From the NCBI GenBank assembly GCA_028282785.1, contig JANQHE010000023.1, positions 1-64,000 on the forward strand: 64,000 nucleotides of DNA, in the 5' to 3' direction. Under the pieces are notes generated by a model that was not told the DNA's origin, searched no databases, and was given only the letters and a program-made list of their open reading frames with translations. Origin of the DNA: Bacteroidales bacterium (GTDB taxonomy: Bacteria > Bacteroidota > Bacteroidia > Bacteroidales > UBA12077). Every line of letters starts with the position of its first letter. Positions within the stretch are counted from its first letter, which is position 1. Position numbers and translations under genes: made by a program. Shown piece after piece: positions 44,666 to 54,754 of the stretch.

Positions 44666-45928
44666 TTAATTTTCTCTGTAAATCATTACTTCTCTTATAG
44701 CTCTATCCTCGGATTGATACGTTCCTACAAAACTTTTCATTTCATTTTGGTTTAAATCGTTTTCCTTAAATACGGGAAAGGTTTTATCTATTAATATTGC
44801 AGCAATTTTTTTGGCAATATTCTCATGATACTGTGACGCCTCTCTGGAATACATATCCTTATTACTTAAAATCGCAATAAAAATATTCTCATCAGGCAAA
44901 ATAATTAATGAGGAGGAAAAACCTGAACCATCGCCATTATGATTTATTATTTCATGTCCCTTTAAATTCCCGGTAAAAAAACCATAACTATAAACTGATT
45001 CCGAAGAATCGTTAAGAGTGTATGGCGTAATATACCGATCAAAAGATATCTTTCTGAAATAATCATTTTGAGTTATTCCCAAATAAAACGAATAAAGATC
45101 TTCAGTGGTAGAAAGAATTTCTCCCTGGCCTTTTGTTAAAACACCTGACAAAAATGTAGGTGGATCATTTACTATTTCTCCATCGTAACATGTATAACCC
45201 GTTACACGGTCAGGTATTATTTCTGTGGGGCTAAAAAACCTTGAACTTTTCATGTTTAAAGGTTTAAGTACATTTTCCCTCATAAAATCTTCAAACTTTT
45301 TACCGGATACATTCTCTATTATTTTTTTCAGAATAAAATAGCCCGAATTACAATAGGCAAATCTCTCTCCCGGTTCGAATTCCAAGTCATATTTATTAAT
45401 TATACTAAAAATTGAATCACCGGAGATCTCTTCATTCATGAACTGATAACAATGCTTAATATATAGTTCTTCATATTCATCGGTATATACGTAACTGGGC
45501 ATTCCCGAAGTATGAGATAATAGATGCTTTACCTGAACAGCATAATATCTTTTGTTAAGTTGAGGGACATAGTCTGTAATTGGAGCAGACAAACTAATTT
45601 TTTCCTGATCGGCTAAAACAAATATTCCTAGTGCCGTTATAGGTTTTGTTACCGATGAAATTCTAAATACGTTATTAACTTGCATTTTGGAATTTGATTC
45701 TAAATTAGCTAATCCATATGCCTTTTTTAACAACACTTTATTATTTTGGACAATCATTACAGAAACGCCCGGTTCATTTTCAGAATAAGAATTAACTAAT
45801 AACGAATCTATATTTGTGATGATTGAAGTATTCTTAGCCAGAATCAGAGCTATTAATGCATAAATAATTACATAACCCGTAATTAAAATTCCTTTCATAT
45901 TATTTAATTTATTTATAAAAACAATCAA
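44666..45928 (-). CDS. Beta-lactamase-family serine hydrolase
   Basis: SSVTKPITALG, LLSHTSGMPSY, YCNSGYFIL. Confidence 0.9.
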   Translation of the reverse strand: MIVFINKLNNMKGILITGYVIIYALIALILAKNTSIITNIDSLLVNSYSENEPGVSVMIVQNNKVLLKKAYGLANLESNSKMQVNNVFRISSVTKPITALGIFVLADQEKISLSAPITDYVPQLNKRYYAVQVKHLLSHTSGMPSYVYTDEYEELYIKHCYQFMNEEISGDSIFSIINKYDLEFEPGERFAYCNSGYFILKKIIENVSGKKFEDFMRENVLKPLNMKSSRFFSPTEIIPDRVTGYTCYDGEIVNDPPTFLSGVLTKGQGEILSTTEDLYSFYLGITQNDYFRKISFDRYITPYTLNDSSESVYSYGFFTGNLKGHEIINHNGDGSGFSSSLIILPDENIFIAILSNKDMYSREASQYHENIAKKIAAILIDKTFPVFKENDLNQNEMKSFVGTYQSEDRAIREVMIYREN

Positions 45929-46878
45929 AACTTTGACAGCCTGTAACCCTCAATAATTTTAGCATCAATCCAAAAAATGTCCAGGTTACCATTACGTGTG
46001 CTGGTAAAGAATAAGTATTTCTCATCAGGAGTTAAATATGGCCTATTTTCAGAAGCCATTGAGTTTACTTTATCACCTAAATTTACCGGACTTGTCCATT
46101 CTCCGCTTTCCACTTGGAAGGCTACATACAAATCATCTTTACCAAGACTTCCTTTCCGGGATGAACTAAAAATTAAAATCTTACCATCAGATGAAATACA
46201 AGGGTCATGGTCCAATTCTTCCGAGTTTATTTTTGAACCGAGGTTCTCGATGGATGTATACATACCTTCTTCAGGTATGGATCGGTATATGTCAGCTCCA
46301 CCAATGCCACCTCCCCGTGTACTAAAGAAATATAAAATTCCGTCTTTCGTAACTGAGGGCCAAGCCTCAACATATTTTGTATTTACCGGATACGGTAGTT
46401 TTTCTGTCTTGCCCCATTTACTATCCTTAAATCCTACCCTCCATAGATCAATATTTACTATTTTGCCATCTTCACTTAAAGGTAACCACCATGTATAAAA
46501 TATTTCCTTGTTATTTACAGGGCATGGATAATCATAATACCATGGTTTTCCGAGATTCTCTGTTAAAACCGGTCCTCTCCAGTTTCCATTAATTTCCTGA
46601 TATTTGTATACCGGATAATTTTCATAGTCTGTAAAGTTTTTCGGTGTTCTATCAAAAATAATGTATTTGCCATCATTAAAGATTCCATATAATGCTTCTT
46701 TTTCATTTGTAGAAATAATCCCCGGAGCAAAAAGTTCAGCAGTTTCGGTTGGAGGGGTTTGACCAAAGTAGGGACCTTTAAGTATTTTTTGAGTATTGCC
46801 ATAAATTGAATCAACCTGTGAAACACCTGAAAATTGAATTAAATAAAGTAGTAAAAAAGTGATAAGAATTTGTTTCAT
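45925..46878 (-). CDS. PD40/TolB-like beta-propeller secreted protein
   Basis: Repeated 'DGKILIFSSSRKGSLGKDDLYV' and 'DEKYLFFTSTRNGNLDIFWID' motifs. Confidence 0.8.
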   Translation of the reverse strand: MKQILITFLLLYLIQFSGVSQVDSIYGNTQKILKGPYFGQTPPTETAELFAPGIISTNEKEALYGIFNDGKYIIFDRTPKNFTDYENYPVYKYQEINGNWRGPVLTENLGKPWYYDYPCPVNNKEIFYTWWLPLSEDGKIVNIDLWRVGFKDSKWGKTEKLPYPVNTKYVEAWPSVTKDGILYFFSTRGGGIGGADIYRSIPEEGMYTSIENLGSKINSEELDHDPCISSDGKILIFSSSRKGSLGKDDLYVAFQVESGEWTSPVNLGDKVNSMASENRPYLTPDEKYLFFTSTRNGNLDIFWIDAKIIEGYRLSKF

Positions 46879-47327
46879 TGTAATTTAGTTTATAGTTTGT
46901 TTTACCAAAACTTATACCACATAACTGTTAGTTGCTGATTAGTTGAACATTACACTTTCATTATTTTTAATTCTAACTATTTTTTGTTCATTTATGATAC
47001 AATGAATGTTCATTAATGCACACAATTATTCCGGCTATTCATTCATATGCATCAACTTCTTGATTTACATCTCATTATCAGGAAATATTTTAATTGTTTT
47101 CTTTAATGATAATTTGAAATTAAAACTTAACACTTCGACTTTAAAATTATCAATTCCTTTAGAATCATTTAATCTGCTGATTTATAAAGCATCAAAAATA
47201 CATTCAACACTAATAAACCGGTGATTTAATCAGTTCGTTTCATTATTTATCAATTTCATATTATTATTACTGCTGTTTATCTTTAAATTTTAAAAACGAT
47301 ACGAATTGAATTACTTTTATCAGCAAA

Positions 47328-48107
47328 ATGAAAATGCAAATTGAGAATAAAATTGACCTTAAGAGGATTTTATTGCAAGTTTTATGCTGGATAGGATGCT
47401 ATGTTTTTTTTGCATCAATTTCAGTTCAATACGGAGATCTTTCAACTATACTATATTACAATCTCTGTGCAATACTTTTTGATGTATTTGTAGTATATAT
47501 TACCATATACTTTCTTATTCCAAGGTATTTGAATCTTGGAAAACATTGGCAGTTTGCCATATTCTTTTTATTTATTGCCTTTTTTATGATCTACGTACAA
47601 ACTATGATCGTTTTTAGATACATCATAAAAGAACATTCAGGTTTACCTATCCTATTGAGCTTTGAGCAAATCAAAACTTCATTTATACAGCATTTTACTT
47701 TATACTATCATTTTTCGATGTATGCTTTTGTAGTTGTTATCAAGCTAATAAAGATCTCATATCAGCATAAGATCTTAGAAAAGGATTTTGAAAGAAAGCA
47801 AACAGAAACTGAACTAAAGCTAAAAAAAGCTGAACGACAATTGTTAAAAACTCAAATACATTCTCACTTTTCATTTAATAGCCTTAACAATTTATGTGGC
47901 CTTACGATTGACAAACCAGATAAAACACCTGACATTGTTATTAAAATTTCCGAGCTGCTTGATTACATGATTTATGCGTTCAATTCAAACAGCATTAAAC
48001 TAGTTAATAAACTCAACCATCTAAAGAATTATATCGAACTGGAAAAAATCAGGTATAAGAATAAATTGAAGATTGCTCAACTTGAAAACAAAGTGTATCA
48101 TAGTTGA
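47328..48107 (+). pseudogene. LytS/YehU-type sensor histidine kinase lacking the HATPase domain
   Basis: TM region and His_kinase domain (LLKTQIHSHFSFNSLNNLCGL...YIELEKIRYKNKL) then stop before N/G boxes. Confidence 0.75.
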
Positions 48108-48792
48108 TGATGAACCCATTGCCATTGATGTAATCAGGTCTCACTTACAATTCTTCAATGATATTGAGATTGTTGCTGAATGTGAAAATGCTATTAAGGC
48201 TTTAGAAAAGATTAATAAAAACCAGGTTGATCTTGTGTTTCTCGATATTGAAATGCCACAAGTGAGTGGTATTGATTTTCTTAAAAACGTTAACCGAGAT
48301 TTTAAAGTAATTATAACAACAGCATACAGAGACTATGCAATAGAAGGATATCAACTTGATGTAGTTGATTATTTGCTAAAGCCAATATCATTGGAAAGAT
48401 TTATACAGGCTATTAATAAATTTTTCCAACAAACAAAACGTAATATAGTTGAATTTAAACAAGAGGTTGGGTTAGATCCAAACCTGTTTATTTATGTAAA
48501 AGAAGGAAAGGATACACATAAAATATACCTTAAGGACATTTTATACCTTGAGAGCCTTCGAGATTTTTTAATCATTCATCTTGATAACAGAACCATTGAA
48601 ATACGTTATAAAATAAGTGACTTTGAACAAAAACTACCTTCGGACTTTTTTATGCGTATTCATAAGTCATTTATTATTTCCATTGGGAAAATAAATTCTT
48701 TTAATAGTAATGCAATTAAAATCGGAAGTAAAGAATTACCTATTGGAAGAACCTATCATGAACAGGTGAAAAGGAAATTGGAGATTCAGTAA
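48073..48792 (+). CDS. LytTR-family response regulator
   Basis: Receiver KCIIVDDEPIAIDVI...VFLDIEMPQVSG and LytTR C-terminus (IYLKDILYLESLRDFLIIHL); only TTG starts available (48073 or 48082). Confidence 0.9.
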   Translation: MLNLKTKCIIVDDEPIAIDVIRSHLQFFNDIEIVAECENAIKALEKINKNQVDLVFLDIEMPQVSGIDFLKNVNRDFKVIITTAYRDYAIEGYQLDVVDYLLKPISLERFIQAINKFFQQTKRNIVEFKQEVGLDPNLFIYVKEGKDTHKIYLKDILYLESLRDFLIIHLDNRTIEIRYKISDFEQKLPSDFFMRIHKSFIISIGKINSFNSNAIKIGSKELPIGRTYHEQVKRKLEIQ

Positions 48793-48796
48793 GAAT

Positions 48797-49303
48797 TTAA
48801 TTTTTATATCTCTTTTCCCACTCTGCTCTTAGAATAATATCTTTGTTACTTTTTAAATGATCAGTAGCTAATACTCCATGTAAATGATCAATTTCGTGCT
48901 GAAGCAGCTCTGAAAGATCATCGTTAAAAATTTCTTCTATTACTTTTCCCTGTTCATTTTGATACCTGATTTTTATTGATCTAAACCTTTCGGTTTTTAC
49001 AAAAAAGGCAACATCGAAACTGAAGCAACTATCCCAAACCTGCATGGTTTCTTCACTCTTCCTGATAATCTCCGGATTTACCAGGGCAAAACTTCTATTG
49101 GGTAAATGAAGGTATAACACCTTTTTTAATACTCCAATTTGAGGAGCAGCTATTCCCCTTCCCATTCCTTTCCTTTTCTGAAAATCGATGATCGTATCTT
49201 TCAGGTCAATAATTAAACCTTCCAGTTCCTTACCAAAATCATTTACCTCAACTGATTTCTCTCTTAGTGCGGGATTTCCAATTAATAATATTTCTTTAAT
49301 CAT
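48797..49303 (-). CDS. def: Peptide deformylase
   Basis: GIAAPQIGV, WDSCFSF, LQHEIDHLHG. Confidence 0.93.
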   Translation of the reverse strand: MIKEILLIGNPALREKSVEVNDFGKELEGLIIDLKDTIIDFQKRKGMGRGIAAPQIGVLKKVLYLHLPNRSFALVNPEIIRKSEETMQVWDSCFSFDVAFFVKTERFRSIKIRYQNEQGKVIEEIFNDDLSELLQHEIDHLHGVLATDHLKSNKDIILRAEWEKRYKN

Positions 49304-49321
49304 ACGGAGAAATAAATTTAA

Positions 49322-49756
49322 TTACAATTGCTTTTTCATAACCACAGCAGAATCCGGGCAGATACTTTTAAATTCTTCTGTTTGTTTGATCGAATCAGGA
49401 ACCTGCTCTCGTTCTATCCGAATAAATCCGAATTTTGGAAAATATTTATCAGCCGTTGTTGTAAGTAAATATAATTCTTTAATTTCCTCCGACTTACTTT
49501 CGGTTATTAAATATTCAACCAGCTTTTTCCCAATTTGTTTGTTTTTGAATTCGTCTATTACTGCCAACGACCTTAAAAGTCCAAAAGGTTTATGTACTTC
49601 TAATCCAACTAACCCCAGAATTCTGTCATTTTCCCTTGCTACAAAAAAGCGAATGGAATTATTATAAATATCATCCGTTGGAAGATCATTCTGCTCTAAT
49701 ATACCTTGTAATAAGCTTAAGTTATCTTTTTCCGCTAATTCAATAGTAACATCCAT
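49322..49756 (-). CDS. GNAT N-acetyltransferase (ArsN2-like)
   Basis: LLRSLAVIDEFKNKQIGKKLVEYL; LLTTTADKYFPKFGF. Confidence 0.8.
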   Translation of the reverse strand: MDVTIELAEKDNLSLLQGILEQNDLPTDDIYNNSIRFFVARENDRILGLVGLEVHKPFGLLRSLAVIDEFKNKQIGKKLVEYLITESKSEEIKELYLLTTTADKYFPKFGFIRIEREQVPDSIKQTEEFKSICPDSAVVMKKQL

Positions 49757-49780
49757 TCTTAAGAAATCTGATTAACCACT

Positions 49781-51118
49781 TTATTCCTCAAACAAATCTT
49801 TAGGCAATTCCTTTTTAGTTTTTGCTCCCAGCTCTTTTATTTTCTGTGCTGTTGTAACCAGGTTACCTCTTCCCGTAGATATTTTGTTCATTGCACTTTC
49901 GTAAGTCTTCCTGGTAGAATCCAACTTGTTTCCGATATCTTGCATATCACTTATAAATCCAACAAACTTGTCGTATAAAGCTCCACTTTGTCTTGCGATC
50001 TCCAAAACATTCTGGCTTTGATATTCTTGTCGCCACATACTGGCTATCATTTTCAATGCTGCAATTAAATTGGTTGGGCTGATCAACAAAATCCGCTTTT
50101 CGTATGCAAAATTCCATAGATCGGGATCTTTCTGAATTGCAACTAAATAAGACGGCTCGATCGGAACAAACATCATTACAAAATCAAGTGATTTTAACTG
50201 GTATAAATCCTGGTAGTTCTTCTCACCCAGTTCTTTAATATGATTTTTTAGTGAAATTAAATGTTCGTTTAGTATCTTTTCCTGTTCATCAGGATCTTCA
50301 GAAGATACAAAACGTTCATATGCTGTTAATGAAACTTTCGAATCAATCACTACACTCCTGTCGCCCGGGTACTTTACAATAACATCGGGCTGAAAACGAT
50401 TTCCCGATTCATCTTTAAACGATTGCTGAACGAAATATTCACGCTCTTTTACCAAACCGGATCTTTCCAAAATATTCTCAAGGATCAGTTCACCCCAGTT
50501 ACCCTGCGTCTTAGAATCGCCCTTTAAAGCTTTTGTTAAATTCTTAGCATCCTCACTGATCTGATTGCTGGTTTCAATTAGATTTTTAATCCGCTCCTGG
50601 ATAGATGCCCTGTCAGCAATATCTTTTTTATGAGTTTCTTCAACCTTTTGTTCAAACTGTTGAATCCTGTCTTTTAAAGGATTCAAAATCTGATCGAGAT
50701 TTTTCCTGTTTTGTTCGGTGAATTTTCCGGACTTTTCCTCGAATATCTTATTAGCTAAATTTTCGAATTCCAGTTTAAATTTTGCCTGCAATTCTTCAAC
50801 TTCTTTTTTATTTTCAGCTAATCTTTCGTTTAAATGTTTCAAATCCGAATCCTTTGCAACCAGGCTCTTTTGATGAATAATCAGTTGCTCTTCTTTTTCA
50901 GACAGTTTCTTTTTAATTTCAACAAGATTATCATTTAATAAATTCAATCGATCATCTTTAATTCTCAATTCGGAATTTAAATTTATTAATTCCTGTTTCA
51001 GATTTTCTGATTCACCGATTGATAAACCTGCAGGTTTTAAAAATTTAGCCTTTGCAATAAACCAGGCTGCTGCGAAACTCGCAGCAGCACCTATAATCAA
51101 ATATAATATGTCAATCAT
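49781..51118 (-). CDS. rmuC: DNA recombination protein RmuC
   Basis: N-terminal TM, coiled-coil, WGELILENILERSGL...VIDSKVSLTAYERF. Confidence 0.95.
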   Translation of the reverse strand: MIDILYLIIGAAASFAAAWFIAKAKFLKPAGLSIGESENLKQELINLNSELRIKDDRLNLLNDNLVEIKKKLSEKEEQLIIHQKSLVAKDSDLKHLNERLAENKKEVEELQAKFKLEFENLANKIFEEKSGKFTEQNRKNLDQILNPLKDRIQQFEQKVEETHKKDIADRASIQERIKNLIETSNQISEDAKNLTKALKGDSKTQGNWGELILENILERSGLVKEREYFVQQSFKDESGNRFQPDVIVKYPGDRSVVIDSKVSLTAYERFVSSEDPDEQEKILNEHLISLKNHIKELGEKNYQDLYQLKSLDFVMMFVPIEPSYLVAIQKDPDLWNFAYEKRILLISPTNLIAALKMIASMWRQEYQSQNVLEIARQSGALYDKFVGFISDMQDIGNKLDSTRKTYESAMNKISTGRGNLVTTAQKIKELGAKTKKELPKDLFEE

Positions 51119-51124
51119 TTAAAA

Positions 51125-52255
51125 TTAATTTTGCTCGAGCATATTCTCAAGCTCATTTCGATATACTATTAATTCTTCTCTTACTTTATTACTTCTTTCC
51201 TTTTTAATTAATATATTTAAATCTTCTAAAGCCTTCGTATATTCAATATCAACCAAAAATCTGGCAGCCCGGAGTTTTATGTCATCATTTTTTAAAATTA
51301 ACATAGAACGAATTTTCTCAGCTACATCTATAGGATAAAGTGCCTGCAAATCATCCATTGCGGCGATTACTTCATCTTTTTTACCTTTGTCAAGTTTTAA
51401 AACAAGTTCTTCAATTTCTTCACTCACTCCAGCTTCCAGGTTTACCTCCTTATCATAAAAATTAGGCCGGAAAACTTTTCTGTTATACCAGATAAGTTCT
51501 TTATTGAAGGTCCAGCGAACCATTCTTGGAATCATCCATCTCATTCCGGGTGTTAGTTCCGGGTTTATATTAGCAAAAATCAATTTACCTTTTTCACACT
51601 TAGCTTTTATTAATACCGGAAACGGTTCGCCATTTTCAGTATTAGCCAGCACCTGAATAAAAGTAGTATCCAAAACATTCATTTTTGGTCCGTAATGATA
51701 ATCAACAGTAACGCTCTCAAAATCGAATAATTCAGGAAACATTCGTTTTCCATCATCCGTTAAAGTAACCCGGATAACACCCGTATTAATATCGAGGTTT
51801 TGATTATCTGTCAGTTCAATGTCCAATAAATCCAGTGATTGATATTTTTTGGATTTTGTAAGGATCTCCCCACCATTACTAAGGCTAATAGCACCATTTC
51901 CTCTTTTTGTTATAAAATCAGTAATTATTTCAGCAACTTCATCGTCAAGCCTATCCATTTTCTGATCTTTTAACATAGCCGGCAAGATCAATACATCAAT
52001 ATTTTCGAGTTTGGTTTTTAAGATATCCGCTTCGGTTAATGTAACATAAACAATAGCTGCATCAATTTTTAAAGCTTCCGTTATATAATCGATATTAGGA
52101 TAATCATATCCCGTAGCTTTAAATACACCTACTGCAATACTTTCCGTATTTAGTTCTACTTTTTTAACATATTCTTTTTCGGATTTGCCCCGGTCGCATG
52201 CACCAGCCAAAATAGCCAGTACAAAAATTGTGATTATAAAAGCTGATTTCCTCAT
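51125..52255 (-). CDS. Lipoprotein with ThuA/GATase-like and HEAT-like regions
   Basis: Lipobox LAGAC; AVGVFKATGYDYPN and C-terminal helical repeat. Confidence 0.55.
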   Translation of the reverse strand: MRKSAFIITIFVLAILAGACDRGKSEKEYVKKVELNTESIAVGVFKATGYDYPNIDYITEALKIDAAIVYVTLTEADILKTKLENIDVLILPAMLKDQKMDRLDDEVAEIITDFITKRGNGAISLSNGGEILTKSKKYQSLDLLDIELTDNQNLDINTGVIRVTLTDDGKRMFPELFDFESVTVDYHYGPKMNVLDTTFIQVLANTENGEPFPVLIKAKCEKGKLIFANINPELTPGMRWMIPRMVRWTFNKELIWYNRKVFRPNFYDKEVNLEAGVSEEIEELVLKLDKGKKDEVIAAMDDLQALYPIDVAEKIRSMLILKNDDIKLRAARFLVDIEYTKALEDLNILIKKERSNKVREELIVYRNELENMLEQN

Positions 52256-52379
52256 TATTTAAGGGATTTCGGTTAATACTATTTTATTTGAAAAAGCTAT
52301 TAAGCCGATTCATTCAAAAATCTTCTGAGTGAATCTTATAACGAAGAAATAATAAATCATTTATTATTTTTTGTTATGG

Positions 52380-52429
52380 TTAACCAGTACTATTCATAAA
52401 CTCTCTAATTTATGAATAGTACTGGTTAA
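52380..52429. repeat. Perfect 21 bp inverted repeat (8-nt loop)
   Basis: TTAACCAGTACTATTCATAAA-CTCTCTAA-TTTATGAATAGTACTGGTTAA. Confidence 0.9.
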
Positions 52430-52483
52430 AATTAATCATTTAATATCGAAATAGAAAGCTGATCTCAAAATTGGATGCCAATT

Positions 52484-52960
52484 TTATCTTGTTTTTACAC
52501 CTACTATTTGTCTATATTCGTTCATCAGGTCATTTGGCAAGGTTAAAGCCAGGTTATAATGCTTTATTTTCCACCCCTCTTTATACTTTTTTACAACTCC
52601 CGATCCGCGGCAAATTCCCATATGTGTTTCCAATAATTCGTCGAACCAGGCATATTGCATATCATCCGAAAATTCCCAAATTCTATGATACGGAGTAAAA
52701 GCCCAGGCAGTATCTCTTTCGAAATATTTTAATCCCCAGTCCATAAATTCATGCTTTAACCATCGTTCGCCCGGATCAGTACCCAGGTATACTGCATTTT
52801 CGTCCAAACTTCCAAAAAATACATCTTCATCGGCTACAGCCGCAGACTGATGCCAGTTATCCATAAATTCATTCAGTTTTGCTATTTCTGTTTCTTTATC
52901 AGGTACCGAACATGCCATATTAAATACCAATAAAATAATAGGTAAAACATATCTTTTCAT
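52484..52960 (-). CDS. SnoaL/NTF2-like secreted protein
   Basis: Signal/lipobox FNMAC; ENAVYLGTDPGERWLKHEFMDWGLKYFERD. Confidence 0.75.
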   Translation of the reverse strand: MKRYVLPIILLVFNMACSVPDKETEIAKLNEFMDNWHQSAAVADEDVFFGSLDENAVYLGTDPGERWLKHEFMDWGLKYFERDTAWAFTPYHRIWEFSDDMQYAWFDELLETHMGICRGSGVVKKYKEGWKIKHYNLALTLPNDLMNEYRQIVGVKTR

Positions 52961-53087
52961 TTCAAATGATTTAAGTTAAAATTTGATCTTAAATATACTT
53001 ATAAAAAACTACTTTAAAACATGTAAATCTCGTGAATGATATTTGTTAAAACCATTAAATTTGCCCTCACCAAACTGACATGTTACA

Positions 53088-53780
53088 ATGAATAAGTATA
53101 AAAACATATATTTTGATTTAGACAGGACAATCTGGGATTTTGATAAAAATGCCATGGAGACTTTCAGAGATATTTTTGAAAAATATGAATTGGAAAATAT
53201 CTTTAAAGATTTTAATGATTTTTACAACACTTATGTAAAACATAATGATAATCTATGGGGATTATACAGAGAAGGAAAAATTGAAAAATCGGTTTTAAGT
53301 TACAAGCGGTTTTGGCTTACATTAAATGAATTTGGTGTTAATAATGAAGAACTGGCAAAAAAAATTGCCGAAGATTACATTAGCATTAGTCCTACGAAAA
53401 AGGAATTGTTCCCATATGCGCACGAAACTTTGGATTATTTGTGCAAAAAATATAACCTGTATGTAATTACCAATGGTTTTAACGAAGTACAATTCACCAA
53501 ACTAAAAAATAGTGATCTGGATAAATATTTCGAAAAAGTATTTACTTCGGAGAATGCAGGTGCCCAAAAGCCCAGTCCTGCTATTTTTGAACATGCCTTA
53601 AGTGAAGTAAACGCCAGTAAACAGGAAAGTGTAATGATCGGTGATGATCTAAAAGTTGATATTATGGGAGCCAAAGATTTTGGTTTGGACCAGATCTTTT
53701 TTAACCCGGAAGGGAAAGAACATACGGAAAAGATTACACATGAGATATGCTCATTGAAAGAGCTGCAGGAGATACTATAG
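53088..53780 (+). CDS. yjjG: YjjG-type HAD-family noncanonical pyrimidine nucleotidase
   Basis: YFDLDRTIWDFDKNAMETF; MIGDDLKVDIMGAKDFG. Confidence 0.9.
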   Translation: MNKYKNIYFDLDRTIWDFDKNAMETFRDIFEKYELENIFKDFNDFYNTYVKHNDNLWGLYREGKIEKSVLSYKRFWLTLNEFGVNNEELAKKIAEDYISISPTKKELFPYAHETLDYLCKKYNLYVITNGFNEVQFTKLKNSDLDKYFEKVFTSENAGAQKPSPAIFEHALSEVNASKQESVMIGDDLKVDIMGAKDFGLDQIFFNPEGKEHTEKITHEICSLKELQEIL

Positions 53781-53833
53781 CTGTTAGTAGCTTGCTATCA
53801 GGTATTAACTTTTATATCGGAAAAAGATTTAAT

Positions 53834-53869
53834 TAAAAAAAGCCATACTAGAATTAAGTATGACTTTTT
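53834..53869. terminator. Bidirectional terminator
   Basis: AAAAAAAGCCATACT...AGTATGACTTTTTC hairpin between convergent genes. Confidence 0.7.
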
Positions 53870-53890
53870 CAAATTGCGTACAAATAAATA

Positions 53891-54271
53891 TTATTCCATT
53901 GAAGTCTGCAATTTTAATCTCATCATTCTTTCTAAAACGATCAATACCAAGATAATTTGTGTAATTTCGATGATCTCAAAAGTAAAAAAAGCTAACAACC
54001 TATCGTTGTGAAACTTTTCCCACCCCAGTCTTTTAATCATAATCAAAGGAGTAACTATACATTCTGTAATTAATATTGATAAAGCAATGTACAAATGCGT
54101 TTTATTCATAAAGTAGTAGCCAATTATCAAGAAAATAAAAGGTAGCAAACCAAAAATAAAAGACGATACACTTGCTCTGGGCAAGCATACCAAATTATAT
54201 TTATAATAAATTAAAAATAAGACAGGTGTAAGCAACACCAAAATTTCAAATACTAATACGATTTTTTTCAT
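53891..54271 (-). CDS. Hypothetical four-TM membrane protein
   Basis: Hydrophobic segments; operon-like with ArsR gene. Confidence 0.55.
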   Translation of the reverse strand: MKKIVLVFEILVLLTPVLFLIYYKYNLVCLPRASVSSFIFGLLPFIFLIIGYYFMNKTHLYIALSILITECIVTPLIMIKRLGWEKFHNDRLLAFFTFEIIEITQIILVLIVLERMMRLKLQTSME

Positions 54272-54342
54272 AATTGTTTTATTTAAATTAGTTATTACTT
54301 ATTTATTTATTAGTTAACACTAATATAGTAAGGTAAAAAATT

Positions 54343-54639
54343 TTACATAGAAAATTCGTCACCGGTTAATTCATAAATTGCTTTCTTAAATTCGTTCATC
54401 TTTTCTTTATTTAACTGATAATGTACTATGGATCCGTATCGATCGGATATAACCAAATTACAGTCCTTTAGTACTTTTAGGTGTTGTGAAACAGCAGATT
54501 GGCTAATATCTAATTTGCTGGTAATAGCATTTACGCATTGTTTTTTATCCCTGATCAATTTAATAATCAGAATCCTGGATTTAACCGACAGTGCTTTAAA
54601 TATTTCAACTATTTCATTTTCAGTCATACTAATTAGCAT
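54343..54639 (-). CDS. ArsR-family transcriptional regulator
   Basis: ITSKLDISQSAVSQHLKVLKDCNLVISDRYGSIVHYQL winged HTH. Confidence 0.92.
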   Translation of the reverse strand: MLISMTENEIVEIFKALSVKSRILIIKLIRDKKQCVNAITSKLDISQSAVSQHLKVLKDCNLVISDRYGSIVHYQLNKEKMNEFKKAIYELTGDEFSM

Positions 54640-54643
54640 TCAC

Positions 54644-54667
54644 TTATATTAGCCGTTGCTAATATAA
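54644..54667. promoter_or_regulatory. Candidate ArsR autoregulatory operator
   Basis: TTATATTAGC-CGTT-GCTAATATAA, perfect 10 bp arms immediately upstream of ArsR start. Confidence 0.6.
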
Positions 54668-54754
54668 TATCATATGATGAATCCTCCAAGGAAAAATGTA
54701 ATTATTATTATCTTTAAACCATAAATGAGAAATAATCCTAATTATTAACCTATT

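Noticed and set aside
7034-45928. Four beta-lactamase-family serine hydrolases as antibiotic-resistance genes
   Set aside because: Sequences resemble the broad class C/esterase-like family common in Bacteroidota; no evidence for a true beta-lactamase.
47006-47224. 72-aa plus-strand ORF upstream of the LytS-like gene
   Set aside because: Low-complexity AT-rich sequence, no ribosome-binding or domain evidence.
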